DNA of 64,000 nucleotides from positions 28,040-92,039 of the forward strand of contig WLWZ01000015.1 in the NCBI GenBank assembly GCA_012103315.1. The letters run 5' to 3'. Made by a program: the position numbers and the translations under genes. Positions 61,701 to 64,000 of the stretch are shown piece by piece. Positions within the stretch are counted from its first letter, which is position 1; each line of letters starts with the position of its first letter. The DNA comes from Alphaproteobacteria bacterium (GTDB taxonomy: Bacteria > Pseudomonadota > Alphaproteobacteria > MPNO01 > UBA2964). The notes below the pieces were generated by a model. The model worked only from the letters and a program-made list of their open reading frames with translations. It did not search any database and was not told the DNA's origin.

Positions 61701-62213
61701 CCCGAAATTATTACCAGTCGTCGTCCCTGCCGCATCGATGGTCAGGCTCGTGCCACCGGCGCCGTTAACGACCCTAAATCCATCCTGGTTTGTTCCCGTC
61801 ACAGGCCCCGTCGTGGTTACGTTTAGGGCACCACTATTATGATTGCGGGCTTCTATGGCATGTCTGCCGCCGGTGATCGCAGAGCTATTGTTGTCTGTGA
61901 AGTCGATCCCGCCATCGCCGGTAATGGTAAGTGCGTTGTTGCCTGTACTGGTGGTAATGCCAAATCCGGGATCCGTCGTAACGGTCACCGCGTTGCCGGG
62001 ATTAGAGCCGATCGTCTGCGTGGAATCCGCGCCAGCGGCACCGGAACAGTTGTAAACACCGGGTGTACCGGTGACGAGGCAGGTGCCGGCATAGGTGCCA
62101 CGACCACTATACAGAAAAGCAACTGACGCCAACGCCGTGCTCAGCGCCAGTCTGCTGCGAAAGCTGGATTGTCGGGGCGCCTGATTGTGTGGCGCGTTTG
62201 GCCGTAAACTCAT
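55767..62213 (-). CDS. Giant repeat-rich extracellular protein with PEP-CTERM sorting signal
   Basis: 2148 residues. Signal peptide at about 1-42. Then 21 units of about 51 residues built on the pattern GTDLTI-SAASVTG-NGI-A-N-GTG-V-ASGTVTG, in groups of five, four and twelve, each group ended by a module containing NITLN-GAAV and DSLTFDGGDFSGV. A beta-helix-like region with repeated NNGT and NFGT motifs follows (about 1640-1900), then a region without repeats. The C terminus is VPEPGTLILFGAGVLGLAG plus RRRR, a clear PEP-CTERM signal cut by exosortase. No autotransporter barrel. Surface or matrix protein, function unknown. Exosortase is not in this window. Confidence 0.93.
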   Translation of the reverse strand: MSLRPNAPHNQAPRQSSFRSRLALSTALASVAFLYSGRGTYAGTCLVTGTPGVYNCSGAAGADSTQTIGSNPGNAVTVTTDPGFGITTSTGNNALTITGDGGIDFTDNNSSAITGGRHAIEARNHNSGALNVTTTGPVTGTNQDGFRVVNGAGGTSLTIDAAGTTTGNNFGIIANNAGTGAMSITTGGAVTGTTAEGITAINQAAGTDLTINTADVSGGNEGISATNSGSGALSVSSTGTVTGTSSDGIDAHNSAAGTSLTINANDVTGDARGILAVNNGTGALTVTSTGTVTGNPVHGINTYNNIAGTDLTIEAVNASGFSGIASTNNGSGALSITATGTATGTANFGIFAGNSANGTDLTIDAASASGGVDGIFVRNYGTGTLSVTVDGTVTGGTRDGIRTVTGAGKQSNITLNSGAAVSASSGTAITNDSGNSTTIVNAGASVTGAINLGDGADSLTFDGGDFSGVTAFDGGAGAGDSLTFRNVTGTVNGTTVTGMESVTVDTGSNVTLSGTLSTNQLTINSVTTTDGFNVSNTSIGALDVTATEQVTGTTGAGLDANNSATGTNLTIDVASVGGDTNGIDARNFGTGSTSITATGTVTGTTGDGVRATNHGTDLTINSADVSGAQGGIFARNFGTGSTSIAATGSVTGTNGYGIDARNFAGTDLTIEATSVTGAIAGIDARNDGTGALSVTATGTVTGNVFAGLFAENSANGTDLTIDVASVSGTSTGIDATNDGTGTLSVTADGVITGGSVVAIATATGAGKQTNITLNSGAAVSSGSGNAISNDGGNSTTIVNAGASVTGAINLGDGTDSLTFDGGDFSGVTAFDGGAGTGDSLTFRNVTGTVAGGDVISMEGVVVDTGSDITFTGDLNTSSFTAVNNSAGDLKVTSTGSITSSLGHGIVGLNNATGTNLTISVASVTGSANGIAAINNGTGATSVTASGMVTGNLGYGILANNNATGTDLTISAASAMGSQKGIVAHNFGTGATSITASGAVTGTTGPGIDASNSAAGTNLTINAAGVSGATDGIDVLNSGTGLTSITATGAVIGTSGYGITAANTAAGTDLTISAASVTGGNNGIRASNLGTGVTNVSASGTVTGTTGDGINARNTAAGTNLTINAAGVSGATDGIDVLNSGTGLTSITATGAVIGTSGNGITAANTTAGTDLTISAASVTGNNGISARNSGTGATNVVASGTVTGTGGITIGIYAANTAAGTDLTISAASVTSSQFGIVALNKGSGVTNVTASGAVTSTNADAIFAHGYSSGTDLTISAASATGNSGIRAQNEGTGVTSVSASGAVTATNSNGINAYNTAAGTDLTISAAEVTGAIFGVRAKNYGSGDLSITASGTVTGSGSSGISADNSASGTDLTISAAEVTGTIFGIFANNDGGGALSIMASGTVTATTGTTSTTGRGILARNGAMNSTDLTISATEVTGVIDGINADNQGTGATSVTASGTVTGGATGFGIVATGLGTDLTISAVGATGGSTAVTGGIDGINAYNAGTGTLSVTTNAIVTGGASGQGIQTGTGAGKQTNITLNNGAAVSATSGTAITNDAGNSTTIVNAGASVTGAINLGDGVDSLTFDGGDFSGVTVFDGGAGNSDSLTFRNFTGTVDTTKIANMENVVAGTAANIAMSGTVDANMAVDFGAQLSHNGTVTGTLNNNGTFTTDGIAVVTGQTTNIGDVNVAVGKALSPNGNLDNFGSVNLTGGSVTGSGTVNNFGTIQGNGAVTAQLSNSGQVFANGGGVLSITNLASGTNTGEMRVQTGSSLNIGAMSNASLLVGTGNVIGAVQNDATIRAEGGTLRMISSGNTNTANGVIEASTGNTVQFTQGLANNGGLIALTGGAFDNNGNAMTNSAAGRIEGRGTVRTGGLTNDGQVSFTTGTSDLFGSVQNSVAARIDINDATVNFFDAVTNNGTFESNRSNVSFLGGFVNNGTLITDPNVLNFTDWTNNDPAATIAFTDDEFVISNDVLGDTANNMVWDTDEAILRFVAGTDNDHTMQLYGVDLGVGTAGLLDNFAWGTLDIASGQTISLEDIKADGQDGALYLDNFVIADFASDIGDGILDSIIGNGFNIYYNAFAIGNAFLGGQTYNLQNGGQLIAMSDQVPEPGTLILFGAGVLGLAGIGRVRRRRRQDTAIAA
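57730..61790 (-). repeat. 153-bp coding tandem repeats in the PEP-CTERM protein gene
   Basis: The 51-residue units are visible at DNA level as 153-bp repeats. A 306-bp (two-unit) duplication is recent: the stretch starting at 58731 and that at 59037 differ at only about six of 150 bases by eye. The conserved end modules at about 57350-57620, 59640-59960 and 60700-61020 are also close copies. Such repeats allow copy-number change by recombination and can mislead assembly. Confidence 0.8.
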
Positions 62214-62368
62214 CCGCTAGCATCCCAAGTCAGGGAGGCCTTAGATAGCCCCCACACCGAAACGTGATGCGCGCCGACGCACCCTCCAATTACCCCCACA
62301 GGGAGTAGGTCATGGTAGGGTGGAGGAGTCAAACTATTGGTTGAATGAGATCGCCGGAAATTAGCGGT
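62214..62368 (-). promoter_or_regulatory. Upstream region of the PEP-CTERM gene with a palindrome
   Basis: 155 bp. The imperfect palindrome TACCCCC-ACA-GGGAGTA lies at 62291-62307, 78-94 bp upstream of the start codon: seven positions in each arm, one of them a G-T wobble. Position and symmetry suit an operator for a dimeric regulator; the regulator is not known. The rest of the region shows no clear promoter. Confidence 0.35.
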
Positions 62369-63514
62369 TTATGTGTTGTCCGGCACTGGTGCCTGGGTGA
62401 CCAATGATGCCGCTTCATCCGACCAGGGCGGGACGGCCATCGGCCAGGAACGGCCGGGCATTACTTCGAGATCATAAAGCTCAGCCACCGCGCCATCGAT
62501 GCGGAACCAGTCAACGCAGCTGTTGGATGACAGGTCGATGATCTGCACACCACACCACGCCTCTGAGTCGGCCTCCTGAAGACGTTGATCGAGGGCCAGC
62601 CCTTCAAACCTTTCATAGCGGGGTTTGGACAGACCGACATAGGCAAAATTGCCAAAGAATGACAGCCCGCGCAAAAAGCCAGGGCAGAATATGCGGGGCT
62701 CAAATGTACGCATGCCTTTGCCATCCTCGGGCAATTTCACCACGCCGAGATCGCCGGTACCGGCATTGAGGACCCATAGCTCACCACGATAAACCCGCGG
62801 TGAATGCGGCATCGACAGGCCTTCGCAGATGATTTCATTGCTCTCGACATCAATAACGATGCCGCCATCGGCGCGGCGGTCGCGCCAACCATCGATGGTG
62901 TCCGAGCGCGAGACGGCTGTGACATAGCTCGGCTTGCCATCTTCCATCGCCAGCCCGTTGAGATGACAGCGATCCTCATCGACCAGAGCCGATATAAAAG
63001 AGGGCTTCCACACCATTTCAAAACTGTGGCGCGGTGATGTCGTTGCCAGACAGTTGAAGCGTGTGTTGACGAAAATCACCCGCCCGTCGCTATCGAGCCC
63101 GACATCATGGGCATCAAGGCTGCCGGTGACATGCACCCGGCGCGGCACATAACAGGCATCAAACGTGTCATTGATCCGCTGATCGGGCTCCAGCACGTTT
63201 TCAAACTGCATGATCTGGTAGCCGGCGGTCATGGTCAGCCCGGTATCACCATCAAGACATAGCCCCATTGGCTTGGGCATCGCGGCTTGATGAACATTGA
63301 TGCCGCCATCGGCATTGCGGCCAATGCAATAGAGCAGACCCGATTGATAAGAGGTGATAGCCAGTGAAATATTCTGGCGTGCGAGGCGGGCCGCGAGTCC
63401 CGGAGACACCGAGTATTTTACTTCCGCTGCGGCGGCCGCTGCAGCCTCAGCGGCGCTAGCTTCGTCCTGTGCGGGCTCTGTCTGTTCTGTGTCGCTCACG
63501 GCTCGTACTTTCAA
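62369..63514 (-). CDS. TIGR03032-like (DUF4915) protein
   Basis: 381 residues from a TTG at 63514 or 376 from the GTG at 63499; neither has a strong ribosome site. After an Ala/Glu-rich start, the segments GLCLDGDTGLTMTAGYQIMQF, DAHDVGLDSDGRVIFVNTRFNCLA, NGLAMEDGKPSYVTA, PHSPRVYRGELWVLNAG and PGFLRGLSFFGNFAYVGLS match the TIGR03032 family, likely a beta-propeller. Function unknown; often near large repeat or TPR proteins. Here it is just upstream of the PEP-CTERM gene on the same strand. Confidence 0.82.
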   Translation of the reverse strand: MKVRAVSDTEQTEPAQDEASAAEAAAAAAAEVKYSVSPGLAARLARQNISLAITSYQSGLLYCIGRNADGGINVHQAAMPKPMGLCLDGDTGLTMTAGYQIMQFENVLEPDQRINDTFDACYVPRRVHVTGSLDAHDVGLDSDGRVIFVNTRFNCLATTSPRHSFEMVWKPSFISALVDEDRCHLNGLAMEDGKPSYVTAVSRSDTIDGWRDRRADGGIVIDVESNEIICEGLSMPHSPRVYRGELWVLNAGTGDLGVVKLPEDGKGMRTFEPRIFCPGFLRGLSFFGNFAYVGLSKPRYERFEGLALDQRLQEADSEAWCGVQIIDLSSNSCVDWFRIDGAVAELYDLEVMPGRSWPMAVPPWSDEAASLVTQAPVPDNT

Positions 63515-63574
63515 TTGCTGATCATCTTGTTACACGGATGCGTCATTAGAGAAAGCGAGCGCTTACAGCTCGGG

Positions 63575-64000
63575 TCACTGAAACCGCGTTGGGCTGCAAT
63601 GAATGTCGCCGGTTTTCAGAATGTAAAAGGCCTTACTTTTACAGCCCTTCTTGGTGATCGTGCCCGTGCGGGTGAACACCATTGGCAAAGCGGTTGCTGT
63701 AAAATCCAGCGGTTCCTTGGTGGTCTGCATATGGACATGCACATGTGATGCGCTGGCCTGACCCGAGTTGCCGCACTCGGCTATCGGTTCACCAATCTCA
63801 ACTTTCTGACCAACACTTACCTGGATCGTGTGCGGTGACAGATGGGCTAGGATGACAAACTCGTTGCCGCGTCGACGGATAACGATGTGGTTGCCGGCGG
63901 GGTGTCCGGTCGGGCGTTTGCCTTTTTTACGGTTGGGGTGGTGGTCGACGACAGTGACGACTGTCCCATTTGTTGGCGCATTTATTATTGTGCCAAGGCA
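63575..64000 (-). CDS. M23 family metallopeptidase, C-terminal part
   Basis: Open to the window edge, 141 codons and a stop at 63575-63577; the start lies beyond 64000. The segment GHPAGNHIVIRR, the later GEPIAECGNSGQASASHVHVHMQ with the HxH zinc motif, and the surrounding beta strands are those of M23 (LytM) domains. Cleaves peptidoglycan cross-links, or is a related factor. About 60 bp upstream of the TIGR03032-like gene on the same strand. Not visible to start-based gene finding because its start is missing. Confidence 0.8.
   Translation of the reverse strand, partial: CLGTIINAPTNGTVVTVVDHHPNRKKGKRPTGHPAGNHIVIRRRGNEFVILAHLSPHTIQVSVGQKVEIGEPIAECGNSGQASASHVHVHMQTTKEPLDFTATALPMVFTRTGTITKKGCKSKAFYILKTGDIHCSPTRFQ

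Noticed and set aside
57730..61790. CRISPR-like array
   Set aside because: Repeats are 153 bp, in frame, without unique spacers, and encode protein units.
56191..61842. Long plus-strand ORFs across the repeat protein gene (for example 60352-61077, 59521-60249, 61309-61842)
   Set aside because: They are antisense shadows of the low-complexity repeats: the same Pro/Val-rich unit recurs, with no ribosome sites and no family signature.

Overview
The window looks like ordinary chromosome of an alphaproteobacterium, probably of the Rhodospirillales or a related order. The evidence is a CcrM-type methyltransferase next to rnhB and mutY, a self-standing F0 operon (I-a-c-b'-b) with two b-type subunits, a ctaC-D-B-G-E oxidase cluster with SURF1, DUF3126, a type II homoserine kinase, a plant-like glutamate-cysteine ligase, and ubiquinone genes (ubiD, ubiA). 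I see no rRNA, tRNA, insertion sequence, prophage or CRISPR array.

Layout: 0-16 kb holds pmbA-ubiD, a GGCT-like protein, a CoA-ligase/enoyl-CoA hydratase pair, an AhpD-like selenoprotein, ubiA/rsmE/gshA, an EF-hand protein, DUF3126, an amidase, a hybrid histidine kinase with a frameshift in its receiver, and tldD. From 16 to 22.4 kb is the aa3-type oxidase operon with heme O synthase and assembly factors, including a 45-codon protein. From 22.4 to 36.3 kb are a DMT transporter, a NAPRTase-like enzyme, M32 and M16 peptidases, thrC, yqgE, a DsbD-like reductase, a peroxiredoxin, a quinone-reductase-like enzyme, rnhA, thrB and ispH. From 36.4 to 38.2 kb are a double CDGSH protein, a lipoprotein and two small unknowns. 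From 38.2 to 40.6 kb is the ATP synthase F0 operon. From 40.7 to 50 kb is a chromosome-maintenance block (smc, a DsbA-like protein, DUF721/DciA-like, mutY, ccrM, rnhB) and a Kef-type antiporter cut by an amber codon. From 50 to 55.6 kb are a radical SAM protein, two small glycosyltransferase-like genes, moaB, a lytic transglycosylase and a bactofilin. The last 8 kb is dominated by a 2148-residue repeat protein with a PEP-CTERM sorting signal, then a TIGR03032-like protein and the end of an M23 peptidase.

The most notable item is the gene at 6030-7133. Its in-frame TGA replaces the second cysteine of an AhpD-type E-x11-C-x2-C-x3-H active site and is followed by a good bacterial SECIS-like hairpin, so it should be read as one 367-residue selenoprotein and not as two broken ORFs. 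Other points of interest are six GANTC sites in 106 bp upstream of ccrM, a 51-residue tandem repeat in the PEP-CTERM protein with very recent duplications, a palindrome in that gene's upstream region, and two apparently damaged genes (antiporter, histidine kinase).

The genes fit an aerobic, respiring cell: quinone synthesis, terminal oxidase and its heme/copper assembly factors, F0 of ATP synthase, thiol redox control (glutathione synthesis, DsbD-like, DsbA-like, peroxiredoxin, AhpD-like selenoprotein) and threonine synthesis (thrB, thrC).
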